Positions 24,497 through 34,163 are shown, numbered from the stretch's first letter. The stretch is 64,000 nt of DNA from an uncultured Clostridia bacterium (GCA_947626105.1 CANQQY010000004.1:62001-126000); one strand, 5' to 3'. Numbers and translations are program-made. Notes: generated by a model not told the origin, from the letters alone.

Positions 24497-27400
24497 ATGA
24501 AAGCGTTGAGAAAAAGTCTTATCTGGATTCTTTGTCTCATGCTGTTTCTCTCCGTCGGATTGTTTTTGACTGCTTGCGGCGATGAGGGAGAAAACCCCGG
24601 GGGGGAGAACCCCGACGAAAACGGGGAACAGACCGAAAAGGACGTCGCCTATACGGTAGACGTATACTTGGAGGGCGAAGGTGGCAGTTATGCCCGCAGC
24701 GCGGAGCATTCCTCTTCCGCGACGGGCAAGGCGGGAAGATCCGTCACGGTGAGCCCCGCGACGATCGACGGCTATGTGTTCAATGCGTCCCATGAGGGAA
24801 CCGTGCTCACAAAGACGCTGTCCGAAAACGCGGCGGAGAACGTATTCAGCCTGTATTACGATCTCGAAGCGGCGGCAAGCTCCGTCGAATATAACGCCAA
24901 TGCGCCCGCGGGCACGTCCGTAAGGGGCTCCGTCGATGGCGCGTCGGCGCAGGACGGCTATGTGACGGCGGCGGAAAACGGGTTTAAGATCTCGGGGTAC
25001 CGCTTCGCGGGTTGGAGCACCAAAACGGAAGGGAAAGCCGAGTATCAGCCGGGCGAACAGGTTCCCGTCAAGGGCAAGGTCGTCCTCTATGCCGTTTGGG
25101 ATCAAGGGCTTAGAGACAGATTCGGCGGCACCGATCTCATCTATCTTCTCAGCAGCGAAGAGGGGGTCGCCGTCCTCGAACGCGGCGGCGTAGAGTTCCG
25201 CGGCGAATATCAGGGCGACGGATTCACCTTCAAAAACGATGCGGGCGAGACCGTGCTCGAAGGCAAACTCTTCGGCACCACTTTCAATTACCGCCGTCCC
25301 GAGATCCAAGGGACGTATCAATTCTACAACTTCTATATGCCGAAGTCGGAGGACGAGGAGCGGCTCGACCCCGATGAAACGCTCACCGTGGACGAATACG
25401 GCAGCGCGACGCATGTCTATCAGGACGAACAGGGCAGGACCGTCCGCCAGACGGGCTCGATCATTTACAATGCGCCCACGGACGAGTATCTCTTCACGGA
25501 TACGGAGGGGAACGGCTTTGTCTATGCGCTTAGCGTTTATCCCGGAGAGGATCTCATGTCTACGGAGGACGATATCCCCGTATTCTGCGCGACGTACGGC
25601 GAAGGCGGGGCTTATCAGCAGTTCCTGACTGCGGACGGCGCAAGCGGGAACCTCGGCGGGATGCAGCTCATCCTCGACGGCTACGGCGGCGCGATCCTCG
25701 ACTACGACTGGTATACGGGCGGCTATTACGTCGAAAACGTTTACGACAACGGCGCGGGGCTTCTGATGTACAGGATCGTCGCCGTATTCCTCGACGAGTT
25801 CGGCATCTATGCCCCCGCGGGCACGAATTACACCGTCTATTGCTACACCCTGCCCCTCAACAACGGCATCTACGGCTTTGTGCAGGCGCGTTCCGAACGG
25901 GGCGAATATGAGTCCGAATCGGGCAAGCTCGTCTTGGACGGCTACGGGATCCTTCCCGACAGCGCCGTCTATACCGACGCAGATGGGCGTCAACAGAGCG
26001 GAACGTATACCACTTCTTCCTCCCCCCGCCTCACGGGCACGATCATCACGATCAATCTGACGGAGGAATCGGGCAGACCCACGGGAAGGACGTTGCAGTT
26101 CCTCGTGAGCGGGGACGGATTCGAAACGCTCGACCGCACGGGCGAGGCCGATTACAAGGAATATATCTGGCTCAACGACGGCGTGCTCGACTTTTCGCCT
26201 CTCCTCGTGCTCTATAACAGGGACTATACCGAGGGCGGCGTCTCGGGGAAATACGCGGAGTATTGGTGTTACAGGGATTCCAAGACAGAGACGTTGGAGC
26301 TTGCGGCAAAAGGCTACGTGACGGACGAGGCGCTCAAGGGCGGGAACAGTCCCGTCATGCGGACATGGCACAAGACGGAATCGGAAGCTGGCTTCGAGGA
26401 CATGGTCGCCGGCGAGCTCAAATTCATGCTCGACGCTACGGTGGACTCCAATTATCTCACCCGCGACGTGTACTTTGTCTTTGAGCGGGACGGCGAGCAG
26501 CTTTATTCCGTTCTTACAGACAGCGACGGAGACTCCGGGGCGCAGATCTGGTACCAGAGCGTCGGTATCAACACCCTCGGTTCCCTCTATATCGATAAGG
26601 ACGGCAACCACTATGCGGGCGGGTTTACCGTCGATACGCAAGGCTACTATTTCGGCACCGTCGGTCTCTTCATCTACTATGACGAGACGGGCATGTACCA
26701 CATCATCTATTCGGATCTCCGGCTCGATACTGCGGGGAATCCCGTCTCCTTCACCGTTCTTCCCGAGAACGGCGCGGACGAGATCGGCATGCTTCTCATG
26801 AGCGACGACGGCTCCATGCAGACGGACGCCACCATGCTCCTGCGCGGCAACGACCAGGCGCTCTATTCCGCGACGGGCGATTTCCTGAATGCGGGCGCGT
26901 TCGTACGCGGCAAACTCGAATATGCGGGCGAGACCGATCTCGGCGACGCCATTTGGGCGTTTGTCACGGACGCGGGCGTCGAGCAGTTCAAACTCATCTA
27001 TTATTACGACGAATTCGTCGAAATGGGTATGGTGACGGAGATCATCCTCTACCATAGGTACAACGCGCACGTTGCGGGGACGTATACCTCCGTTTCCGGG
27101 GAGCTCACCCTCGACGGTTACCGCGGCGCGTCCTACACGCCGGCGGGCGGCGCGAAGATCACGGGGTACTACCATCTTAGCTCCGACGGCTCGGCCGTCT
27201 ACCTTTCCGCCTTCACGGGGGAGGAGCAGGTCTTTAAGCTGGACGGCAAATCGTTCACCGCGCTCGACGGCCTCTACGGCGAACAAAGGCTGTACAGGCA
27301 CAATACCGAGTATACCCTCAAATTCGACGGAATGGGCAACGTGGAAGCAAAGGCGGGGAACCAATCCGTCGGGGTCGGCTTCTACAACTTCCTCAACGAG

Positions 27401-29161
27401 GAGAAAACGGAAGTCGAAGTTGTCATCGATCTCGGCTTCGAGGGCACGGAGGTCATCGTCCTTCATTTCGGCGGCGGCGGGATCTCCGAGCGCACCGAAG
27501 AAGGGAAGATCTATATCAGCGACAAGTGGGGTATCCTCATCCTTGACGGATACGGACAGGCGACCTATTACTATGAACAGGGCACCGGAAGTGCGACGGG
27601 GCACGTCACCTATATCGACCGTAACGACGGCTTCATCATGATCCGCTATGACGAATCCCTCACCGACCAGTACTTTGTCATCGAGGACGTCCGCGGTTCG
27701 GAGTACGGCAAGTTCTCCGCGCCCGCATACCTGCGGAGCAACCTCATCTACTTCTCCGAAGGGCTCAAAGTCATCGCTTACGGCACTGACGGGCTCGCGC
27801 AGGTCGACAATTCCGTCGGATGCTACAATATCATGAACGGTCAGGCAAAGGTCTACATCATGAACGCGCAGACCGGCGGATACGACACGCATGTCTATCC
27901 CGCACCGACGGGAGATGAGACTTACACCGCGGAAGGGGTGAAGTATTACCTCTTCACGGGCGAAAACGGCGGCAGGGTCACCCTTACGGGAACCATCCGC
28001 ATCGACGCGGAAGAGTTCGAGGACGTCGAGGGCGTGACGCTCTCCTTCACGATCTCGAGCTCCTCGCTCGACGGCGTTGAAGCGACGTTGGAGGTGGAAG
28101 AACAATCCTACTCCTTGTTGCTTACCAACCACTATATCGATCCCGATACGAAGAGGGTCACCATCGGCACGGCGCTCTTCGACCAAAAGACCTATGAGTA
28201 CTATCCCATCGAGGTGCACTATATCCCGTCCTATATCGAGGGCGAGACGGCGGTGGCGACGTTCAGCGCGGAGGGCGATATCAGCACCACTCTCGTCGAT
28301 TATTCGGACGCGGAAGCCCACGAGACGCACCCCGAGCGCGGGATCAGCACGCTCACCGAAAGCTATGTCGGGTTCGGTCCCTTCACCCTCTCGGAGAGGA
28401 AGCTCTCGGGCACGCTCTACTGCGGCAGCGTGACGCTCACCTTCTCGGGCGCGGATATCGTCGAGATCTACGCGAGCCCCGCGGAAAATCTCTACCGCTA
28501 TCTCGCGGAATTCGATTTCGGGGGCGACCGCTATGCGGTCATTTACGAGAAGGAGATCGACGGTTACTATACCCTCTATCAAGTCGTCAAGTACGACAAG
28601 TTCGAGACGGACGGCTATACCGTCGGCGTCGGCAGATATTTTTACAGCAACGAGGGCTACACGTTCGTCGTAGACTATGAGGTGGGAGATCTCAGCTCCG
28701 TCCAGCTCTATAAGGACGGCAAGATCCTTTCGGCGTTCAACACCCTTACGAACCCCCGCGAAAAGACCGCCTGGATGCTTCTTTCGGACGTTGATAATAC
28801 CCACGTCGGTTACTTCTTCACCGTGACGATGGATGACGCGGGCGAGCCCACGGCGGCTACCGTGAAGGAATACGACCTCGTGCAGGGTCTCACGGGAGCG
28901 GAAGTCAGCGATTCCGCATATGCAAACTTCTTCATCGATAAAGTAACGAAAGAGATCAAGCTCGTGGCGTTCATGTCCTATGTCGACGGCGTGATCACCT
29001 TCATGGATATCGAGAGCGTCGAAGTATCGCCTGAAAACAAATATCAATTCACCGTCACCGATATGGACGGACAGGAATTTACCGTCACCGTCGTCTGCGA
29101 TGAAGAGAGCGGCGAGCCGCTCACGGACGGCGAAGGTCAGTGGCTCATCGTGGTGACTTGA
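24497..29161 (+). CDS. Giant surface lipoprotein with InlB-like and LDGYG repeats
   Basis: 1554 residues from the ATG at 24497 (AAAGGAGG directly upstream; a TTG at 24473 is in frame but has none). Signal peptide and lipobox FLTACG. Residues about 45-200 contain an InlB/Listeria-Bacteroides-type repeat (FAGWSTKTEGKAEYQPGE, VVLYAVWD). The rest is beta-rich with at least four copies of a motif L-x-LDGY-(G/R) (LILDGYGGA, LVLDGYGIL, LTLDGYRGA, LILDGYGQA), each starting a segment that ends in a Y-G-x-Y-like turn. No enzyme motif was found. It is 13 bases from the membrane protein gene, so it may be part of the following redox unit. Function unknown; probably a cell-surface adhesin or sensor. Confidence 0.85.
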   Translation: MKALRKSLIWILCLMLFLSVGLFLTACGDEGENPGGENPDENGEQTEKDVAYTVDVYLEGEGGSYARSAEHSSSATGKAGRSVTVSPATIDGYVFNASHEGTVLTKTLSENAAENVFSLYYDLEAAASSVEYNANAPAGTSVRGSVDGASAQDGYVTAAENGFKISGYRFAGWSTKTEGKAEYQPGEQVPVKGKVVLYAVWDQGLRDRFGGTDLIYLLSSEEGVAVLERGGVEFRGEYQGDGFTFKNDAGETVLEGKLFGTTFNYRRPEIQGTYQFYNFYMPKSEDEERLDPDETLTVDEYGSATHVYQDEQGRTVRQTGSIIYNAPTDEYLFTDTEGNGFVYALSVYPGEDLMSTEDDIPVFCATYGEGGAYQQFLTADGASGNLGGMQLILDGYGGAILDYDWYTGGYYVENVYDNGAGLLMYRIVAVFLDEFGIYAPAGTNYTVYCYTLPLNNGIYGFVQARSERGEYESESGKLVLDGYGILPDSAVYTDADGRQQSGTYTTSSSPRLTGTIITINLTEESGRPTGRTLQFLVSGDGFETLDRTGEADYKEYIWLNDGVLDFSPLLVLYNRDYTEGGVSGKYAEYWCYRDSKTETLELAAKGYVTDEALKGGNSPVMRTWHKTESEAGFEDMVAGELKFMLDATVDSNYLTRDVYFVFERDGEQLYSVLTDSDGDSGAQIWYQSVGINTLGSLYIDKDGNHYAGGFTVDTQGYYFGTVGLFIYYDETGMYHIIYSDLRLDTAGNPVSFTVLPENGADEIGMLLMSDDGSMQTDATMLLRGNDQALYSATGDFLNAGAFVRGKLEYAGETDLGDAIWAFVTDAGVEQFKLIYYYDEFVEMGMVTEIILYHRYNAHVAGTYTSVSGELTLDGYRGASYTPAGGAKITGYYHLSSDGSAVYLSAFTGEEQVFKLDGKSFTALDGLYGEQRLYRHNTEYTLKFDGMGNVEAKAGNQSVGVGFYNFLNEEKTEVEVVIDLGFEGTEVIVLHFGGGGISERTEEGKIYISDKWGILILDGYGQATYYYEQGTGSATGHVTYIDRNDGFIMIRYDESLTDQYFVIEDVRGSEYGKFSAPAYLRSNLIYFSEGLKVIAYGTDGLAQVDNSVGCYNIMNGQAKVYIMNAQTGGYDTHVYPAPTGDETYTAEGVKYYLFTGENGGRVTLTGTIRIDAEEFEDVEGVTLSFTISSSSLDGVEATLEVEEQSYSLLLTNHYIDPDTKRVTIGTALFDQKTYEYYPIEVHYIPSYIEGETAVATFSAEGDISTTLVDYSDAEAHETHPERGISTLTESYVGFGPFTLSERKLSGTLYCGSVTLTFSGADIVEIYASPAENLYRYLAEFDFGGDRYAVIYEKEIDGYYTLYQVVKYDKFETDGYTVGVGRYFYSNEGYTFVVDYEVGDLSSVQLYKDGKILSAFNTLTNPREKTAWMLLSDVDNTHVGYFFTVTMDDAGEPTAATVKEYDLVQGLTGAEVSDSAYANFFIDKVTKEIKLVAFMSYVDGVITFMDIESVEVSPENKYQFTVTDMDGQEFTVTVVCDEESGEPLTDGEGQWLIVVT

Positions 29162-29174
29162 TCGGAGGAAACTT

Positions 29175-29987
29175 ATGAAGCATCGGGTACAGGTGCGGTT
29201 TTGGTACGGGATTTTTCTTTCCGTATTCACCGCAGTGCTCGCAATTGTTCTCATCATCCTGTCGGCGCAGATCTATTACGCCGATCCGGACGGTGATCCG
29301 TACAGCCGCGCCCTTGTGGGGGAGCGGCTGTCTCCCTTGCTTGCGCCCGCGATCCTATACCTTATCGCCGTCATCGGCGGGTTCGTCCTTGCGGCGCTCT
29401 TCCCCCTGCCCAAGGAGAAGGAGCGCGCGCCGCTCTTCCTCTCCTACAAGCGTTTGAGAGCCAAAGTCCCCCAAGGGAGCGGCGAGGAGTTTTCGGCGGA
29501 GCGGGGAAAGCTCAAAAAGTACGAAACCGTCCGTTTGGCCGTCTGGGCGGTCTGTGCGGCGGTCTCGCTCGCGGCGGCGATCGTCACCGTCTGCTACCTT
29601 GCCGATCTCTCGCACTTTACGGGGCACGAGATCAACGGGGAGATCCTGCGCATGCTTCGCTTTTGCTTGCCCTTCATCGGCGCGGCGTTTCTTCTCTGGA
29701 TCGGGGCGGCGCTGTATGAGACGTTTACGCTGAAAAGCCGCCTTGCATGCGTCAAGAAATTGCTCGTGCTCGGAAAGGGCGCGCCTGCGGAAGAGCCTCC
29801 GAAGCTCTCCGTCGCGGCGGAACGCGCGCTCGGCGTGGTGCGCTCGGAGAAAGCGCTGTGGATCATCCGCGGCGCGGTGCTCGTCCTCGGGGTCACCTTT
29901 CTCGTCCTCGGGATCGTGAACGGCGGCGCGGGCGACGTCTATACCAAGGCGATCAAGATATGCACCGAGTGCATCGGTCTCGGTTAA
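29175..29987 (+). CDS. Four-helix membrane protein with CD1871A-like C-terminus
   Basis: 270 residues with about five hydrophobic segments (around 10-32, 55-76, 118-142, 158-180 and 228-250). The last 40 residues, ending GDVYTKAIKICTECIGLG, match the short CD1871A-type CxxC peptide family (one membrane helix then a conserved KAVxICxECIGxG ending, as I recall it); here that peptide is fused to a larger membrane domain I do not recognise. GGAGGA precedes the ATG. It lies between the giant lipoprotein and the ferredoxin-TlpA gene with short gaps, which suggests a role in membrane electron or thiol transfer. Confidence 0.7.
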   Translation: MKHRVQVRFWYGIFLSVFTAVLAIVLIILSAQIYYADPDGDPYSRALVGERLSPLLAPAILYLIAVIGGFVLAALFPLPKEKERAPLFLSYKRLRAKVPQGSGEEFSAERGKLKKYETVRLAVWAVCAAVSLAAAIVTVCYLADLSHFTGHEINGEILRMLRFCLPFIGAAFLLWIGAALYETFTLKSRLACVKKLLVLGKGAPAEEPPKLSVAAERALGVVRSEKALWIIRGAVLVLGVTFLVLGIVNGGAGDVYTKAIKICTECIGLG

Positions 29988-29997
29988 GGAGGGAGTG

Positions 29998-32097
29998 ATG
30001 GAAGAAGAAAACAAGCTCCCGACGGAAAATCAAGAGACCATGTCCGAGGAGCAGGTGCAAAAAGAAGAACAAGCTCCCGCCGAAACGCCCGAAACGAAAG
30101 AGAAAAAGAAGGGCGGATTCAGGGCGTGGTGGCATAGTCACAAGCCCACAAAGCGGCGCATCATTCAGCTCTACGCGGCGCTTCTCACCAATGCGAACAT
30201 CAAGGGGTTTGCCTCGGGGCGCATCTATCAGGGCGCGGCAAAGTATGCCTGCGTGCCCGGGCTGAATTGCTATTCCTGCCCCGGCGCGGTGGGGGCATGC
30301 CCGCTCGGCTCGTTGCAGAACGCCTTCGCACAGTCCCCGACCCGCATGCCCTTCTATGTCATCGGCATCATTTTGCTCTTCGGCCTGCTCCTCGCGCGCA
30401 CGATCTGCGGCTTTTTGTGCCCCTTCGGGCTGTTGCAGGATCTGACCTATAAGATCAAGACGCCCAAACTCAAAAAGAGCAAGGTCACCCGCGTGCTCTC
30501 CTATCTCAAATACGTGCTCCTCGCCGTGTTCGTCATCTCCCTGCCGCTCATCTTTGGGCAGGCGCAGGTGGCGGTCCCCGCCTTCTGTAAATATATCTGT
30601 CCCGCGGGGACGCTGGGCGGGGCGGTCGCGCTCCTTGCAAATCCCGCAAACGCGGATATCTTTTCCATGCTCCATGGGCTCTTTACATGGAAGTTCTGTC
30701 TGATGGTGGGGATCGTCCTCGCGAGCGTGTTCGTCTACCGCTGTTTCTGCCGTTTCCTGTGCCCGCTCGGCGCGCTGTACGGCTTCTTCAACAAGATCGC
30801 ACTCATCGGGATCAAGCTCGACAAGAACAAGTGCACGGACTGCGGGCTGTGCGTCGCCCATTGCAAGATGGACATCAAGAAGGTGGGCGACCATGAGTGC
30901 ATCAACTGCGGCGAGTGCATCGACGTATGCCCCGCAAGGGCGATCACATGGAAGGGGAAGAGACCTGTTCTCCACGCAAACGCCGTGGAGCCTCTGCCCC
31001 TGCCCGAGACGGAGGAGCGGCCGCTCGGCGAGCTTCTGCACGGCGGGACGCTTTCCGTTTCCCAAACGCCCCTTCGTGAGGAGACCGCGATCGGCGGAGA
31101 AGCTCTTTCCGCCCCCCTTCCCGAAGAGACGGGCGTAAAAGCCGCCAAAAAGCGGCGCGGAAGAGGATTTTGGCTGGAAGTTGCGGCTTGGATCGCCGCC
31201 ACCGCGGTGCTCGTGGGCGCGCTCGTCTATTTCAACGCCTGCGATACGCAGACGGAGATCGCAGCGCCCCCCAAGGATTTTTACTTTTCGGTGAGCAGCA
31301 AATCAGACAGCGCGGGGCAGTTCTCTTTCACCGTGCGGAAAGAGGGCGGAGACGAACCGCAGAGCGCCGCCGTGAAGGGCGGGAACGGCTCGGAAGCGGA
31401 TCCCTACGTCGTGGACGACATCGCGGGCAAGTACACCGTCAATCTGCATACCGAGGGCGGAAAGACCCAGCCGATCTATTTCGTCTTTACGCTGAAAGAG
31501 GCCGCAGAGTACACGGTGAGCGGGGCGAGCGACGATCTTGCGCTCAACGTCTATTTCCTCGACGCCTACGGCAACCGCAGGGAGAAATTCTCGCTCGGCG
31601 AGGAAACGTCGTTCAGCCTCGACTGTATCCGCGGGGTGGGGGAATCTTGTCCCGACTTCACCCTTCCGCAGTATCTGAAAGGGGGAGATTTCACCCTTTC
31701 CGAACATAAGGGCAAGATCGTCATCATCAACTTTTGGGCGACATGGTGCGGCCCCTGCGTCACCGAACTTCCCGGTTTCGAACGGATCCGCGAGGAGTTT
31801 GCGGACAAGGTCGAGGTCGTCGCCGTCCACAGCTCGCATATCACCGACAATGTTCTTGACTTTTTGGAGACGAAAACTGACGCCTACGACGGGTCGCGGA
31901 CATGGAAGGATTGGGATCTCACCTTTGTGCAGGACAGCGGCACCCATCCCAAGAGCGACGTCTACGATATGCTCGGCGGGAAGGACAGCTATCCCATGAC
32001 CGTCATCGTGGACGGAGACGGCGTGATCGTCTTTCAGCGGGAGGGGAGCATGGATTACGAGCGTTTGCGCTCGCAGATCGAGCTCATGCTCTCCTGA
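29998..32097 (+). CDS. Membrane polyferredoxin fused to a TlpA-like thioredoxin domain
   Basis: 699 residues from the ATG at 29998 after AAGGAGGG. A charged N-terminus is followed by a NapH/NosR-type membrane part (about 50-270) with Cys motifs CYSCPGAVGACPLG, CGFLCPFGLLQDL, CKYICPAGTLGG and CRFLCPLGALYGFF, then two 4Fe-4S sites (CTDCGLCVAHC and CINCGECIDVC, about 275-315). After a linker and another membrane segment (about 395-415) comes a beta domain and a TlpA-type thioredoxin fold with WCGPC (583-587). I infer that electrons pass from cytoplasmic FeS clusters across the membrane to the external thioredoxin, a CcdA-independent reductant route. This fusion is unusual. Confidence 0.85.
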   Translation: MEEENKLPTENQETMSEEQVQKEEQAPAETPETKEKKKGGFRAWWHSHKPTKRRIIQLYAALLTNANIKGFASGRIYQGAAKYACVPGLNCYSCPGAVGACPLGSLQNAFAQSPTRMPFYVIGIILLFGLLLARTICGFLCPFGLLQDLTYKIKTPKLKKSKVTRVLSYLKYVLLAVFVISLPLIFGQAQVAVPAFCKYICPAGTLGGAVALLANPANADIFSMLHGLFTWKFCLMVGIVLASVFVYRCFCRFLCPLGALYGFFNKIALIGIKLDKNKCTDCGLCVAHCKMDIKKVGDHECINCGECIDVCPARAITWKGKRPVLHANAVEPLPLPETEERPLGELLHGGTLSVSQTPLREETAIGGEALSAPLPEETGVKAAKKRRGRGFWLEVAAWIAATAVLVGALVYFNACDTQTEIAAPPKDFYFSVSSKSDSAGQFSFTVRKEGGDEPQSAAVKGGNGSEADPYVVDDIAGKYTVNLHTEGGKTQPIYFVFTLKEAAEYTVSGASDDLALNVYFLDAYGNRREKFSLGEETSFSLDCIRGVGESCPDFTLPQYLKGGDFTLSEHKGKIVIINFWATWCGPCVTELPGFERIREEFADKVEVVAVHSSHITDNVLDFLETKTDAYDGSRTWKDWDLTFVQDSGTHPKSDVYDMLGGKDSYPMTVIVDGDGVIVFQREGSMDYERLRSQIELMLS

Positions 32098-32111
32098 CAG
32101 TAGTAGATAAA

Positions 32112-32145
32112 ACAACCCTCCGACATTGCTGTGTCGGAGGGTTCT
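32112..32145 (+). terminator. Terminator of the redox operon
   Basis: AACCCTCCGACA and TGTCGGAGGGTT form a perfect 12-bp stem around TTGCTG, followed by CTTGTT. Confidence 0.85.
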
Positions 32146-32196
32146 TGTTCGCTCGATTTGTTTTGAGCTTGATGAACTGACCAAGCGTTCCAAATC

Positions 32197-32269
32197 ACGT
32201 CACCCTGAGCTTGTCGAAGGGTCACCGCATTATAACAAGGTGATGCTTCGACTACGCTCAGCATGACGT
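32197..32269. repeat. Family B palindrome
   Basis: Complete 73-bp copy: left arm ACGTCACCCTGAGCTTGTCG, centre GCATTATAACAAGG, right arm CGACTACGCTCAGCATGACG. It has no inserted element and serves as the reference intact B copy. Confidence 0.85.
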
Positions 32270-32299
32270 AAAAATGTCGGAGACTTTAATTTCCCCTCT

Positions 32300-33010
32300 T
32301 CAGGCTGCGGAAAGCGTAATTGTGAGCGTATTGCTTTCCTCTGTCATCTTGTACTGCGCATTGTTGAATTTGCTGCCCGCGGGCGGGGTGTCGATATGCA
32401 CCTCGTATTCGCCCGCCGCAAGATGATAGACGACCTTGCCGTCCGCGCCCGTTCTGGCGGGGTTGCACATGCCCTTGGGACCGCCGCAGAGCTGGACATC
32501 TAAATTCGCCGCGGGGGAACCGTTCGGCAGGAGCACGGTGAGGGTATAGGTGACGGGATCTACGGTGTCCTCGATGGGCACGACTTGCACGGTGACGTTG
32601 GGCTTGGTTGCCGTCACTTGCATCTGCGGATAGGAATAGTTGCTCATGATCATGTCTTTGAACTGTTCCAAAGCGATGAGATTGACGGAGTAGTCCCCCT
32701 TTTCGAGGGTGAAGCTTACCTTTCCGTCCGCCCCGGGCTGCGCTTCCGCCGCGACGCTCCCGTCCGCCTTTTTGAGCTGGACGGTAAAGCCCTTCGCGAT
32801 CGTGGAGTTTTGCTCGCAGGAAATGGTGACGGTATAGACGGTCTTTGCGCTGTCGGTGTCCTCGTTCCCGTTTTGGGAGCCGCCGGGCCCGTCGATCACA
32901 CTGCCGCCACCCTCGTCGTCGGATCCGCCGCATGCGGCAAACGTGGCGAGAGAAAACGCGGTGCACAAAACCAACCCGAGAGAAACAAGTTTTTTGAAAA
33001 TCGGTTTCAT
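32300..33010 (-). CDS. Lipoprotein with two carboxypeptidase-regulatory-like domains
   Basis: 236 residues. Signal peptide with lipobox FAACGG near residue 27 and a Gly/Ser/Asp-rich linker, then two beta-sandwich repeats of the Cna-B/carboxypeptidase-regulatory type: GFTVQLKKADGSVAAEAQPG ..GKVSFTLEKGDYSVNL and NLDVQLCGGPKGM ..GKVVYHLAAGEYEVHI. No catalytic motif. AAGGAGA precedes the ATG. It begins 24 bases after the Rrf2 regulator but has its own promoter overlapping that gene's end. Function unknown. Confidence 0.8.
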   Translation of the reverse strand: MKPIFKKLVSLGLVLCTAFSLATFAACGGSDDEGGGSVIDGPGGSQNGNEDTDSAKTVYTVTISCEQNSTIAKGFTVQLKKADGSVAAEAQPGADGKVSFTLEKGDYSVNLIALEQFKDMIMSNYSYPQMQVTATKPNVTVQVVPIEDTVDPVTYTLTVLLPNGSPAANLDVQLCGGPKGMCNPARTGADGKVVYHLAAGEYEVHIDTPPAGSKFNNAQYKMTEESNTLTITLSAA

Positions 33011-33028
33011 ATTTTTCTCCTTTTTCCG

Positions 33029-33057
33029 ATTATATCATATTTTTTGGGGGAAGGCAA
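33029..33057 (-). promoter_or_regulatory. Promoter of the lipoprotein at 32300
   Basis: Minus strand TTGCCT (33057-33052), 17-base spacer, TATAAT (33034-33029). The -35 lies inside the 3' end of the Rrf2 gene; the rplS promoter has the same -35. Confidence 0.65.
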
Positions 33058-33457
33058 TCCTTTTGGGCTCGGTCAGAAGGTCGGCGAGGGTGTAGCGGGA
33101 AAGAAATTCGCGCACCGTCCCGTCGAGCGCCTTCCAAATGGGGAGGGTCGGACAGGTATCGGCGTGCGGACAGGAATTGTCTTTGCTGCAACTCGTCACA
33201 AAGAAGGAAGTTTCCGCCGCTTCCAAAATTTCGGAGACGGAATATTCCGCGGGCGCGCGGGTGAGACGGTAGCCCCCGTTTTTCCCGCGGGAACCCTCCA
33301 CCAGCCCCGCCTTCGCAAGGGCCGACATGATGCTCTCGGAATATTTATGGGGGATGTTGTTTTCAAGCGCGATCTCTTTAAGCGGAGAGGGACCCTCCTT
33401 CCCCGCAAGGGCGATCATGAGCCTCAAAGCGTACTCCCCCCGTGTGGAGACGATCAT
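33035..33457 (-). CDS. iscR: Rrf2-family transcriptional regulator (IscR-like)
   Basis: 140 residues. Winged-helix N-terminus MIVSTRGEYALRLMIALA, GSRGKNGGYRLTRAPAEYSV as the wing, and three Cys in CSKDNSCPHADTC (about 94-106), the pattern that binds an Fe-S cluster in IscR. It overlaps the nifU gene by 4 bases (ATGA) and is the last gene of the cluster, which is unusual: Rrf2 genes normally come first. I infer that it senses Fe-S status and represses the nifS promoter, where a CCTAC-N7-GTAGG palindrome lies. Confidence 0.9.
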   Translation of the reverse strand: MIVSTRGEYALRLMIALAGKEGPSPLKEIALENNIPHKYSESIMSALAKAGLVEGSRGKNGGYRLTRAPAEYSVSEILEAAETSFFVTSCSKDNSCPHADTCPTLPIWKALDGTVREFLSRYTLADLLTEPKRIAFPQKI

Positions 33458-33894
33458 GTTTCCTCTCCATGCTCGTCGTGTTCATGGTCGAGCGCGGGGA
33501 AGTCCTTTTCGTCGTAGGGAATGTTGTGCGTGACGTAGTAGTTGCGGATCGCCGCCTGCACCGCCTCTTCCGCCAGAACGGAGCAGTGCATCTTGTATGC
33601 GGGAAGCCCGTCAAGCGCCTCCGCGACCGCCTTGTTGGTGAGAAGAAGGGCTTCTTTCAGGGGTTTGCCTTTGATCATCTCCGTCGCCATGGAGCTGGAA
33701 GCGATCGCACTGCCGCAGCCGAAGGTTTCGAACTTGACGTCGACGAGGATGTCGTTTTCCACCTTGATGTACATCTTCATGATGTCGCCGCACTTGGCGT
33801 TGCCGACTTCTCCCACGCCGTCGGGGTTTTCAATGACGCCCACATTGCGGGGATTTCTGAAATGATCCATTACTTTTTCGCTGTATAAAGACAT
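33454..33894 (-). CDS. iscU: Iron-sulfur scaffold protein NifU/IscU
   Basis: 146 residues from the ATG at 33894, preceded by AAGGAG. IscU fold with the three ligand cysteines in VGNAKCGDIM, FGCGSAIASSS and MHCSVLAEEA; a C-terminal His/Asp/Glu-rich tail (HEHDEHGEET) is additional. It receives sulfur from the cysteine desulfurase to build clusters. The desulfurase gene ends 592 bases upstream, and the gap is filled with repeats rather than the usual few bases. Confidence 0.93.
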   Translation of the reverse strand: MSLYSEKVMDHFRNPRNVGVIENPDGVGEVGNAKCGDIMKMYIKVENDILVDVKFETFGCGSAIASSSMATEMIKGKPLKEALLLTNKAVAEALDGLPAYKMHCSVLAEEAVQAAIRNYYVTHNIPYDEKDFPALDHEHDEHGEET

Positions 33895-33931
33895 AATTAC
33901 TCCTTTTATTTTCATTTCGTTGAATTTCTTT

Positions 33932-34163
33932 TTTCGTTCATTTCTTTGCTCGCCCCGTCGCTTTGCACAAGGCCTACCCCCTTTGGGGTGGAGCAACGCG
34001 TCCTGCCAAAAGTTGATAACTTTTGGCGCGTTGCGACATGAGTGAGCGCATTATCTAGCGCGAACGGTGACTGAGGGCAGGACGCTACCTGCCCGAGACG
34101 GCTCCGCCGCAGGCGGTGGTGGGGGGGATCTCGCGGGGCATCGAAAAGAAATGAACGAGCGAA
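33932..34163. repeat. Family C element between nifS and nifU
   Basis: Left arm TTCGTTCATTTCTTTGCTCG and right arm GAAAAGAAATGAACGAGCGA are inverted repeats about 200 bases apart, enclosing TGCCAAAAGTTGATAACTTT and other hairpins. The segment GGTTCGACAAATTGAGTCGC of the same family continues at 34215-34290. Confidence 0.75.

Noticed and set aside
24401..29257. A 1618-codon open frame on the minus strand opposite the giant lipoprotein gene
   Set aside because: It mirrors the GC-rich codon pattern of the plus-strand gene, which has a lipobox, ribosome-binding site and promoter. The antisense translation is Arg/Val/Asp/His-rich with no domains.
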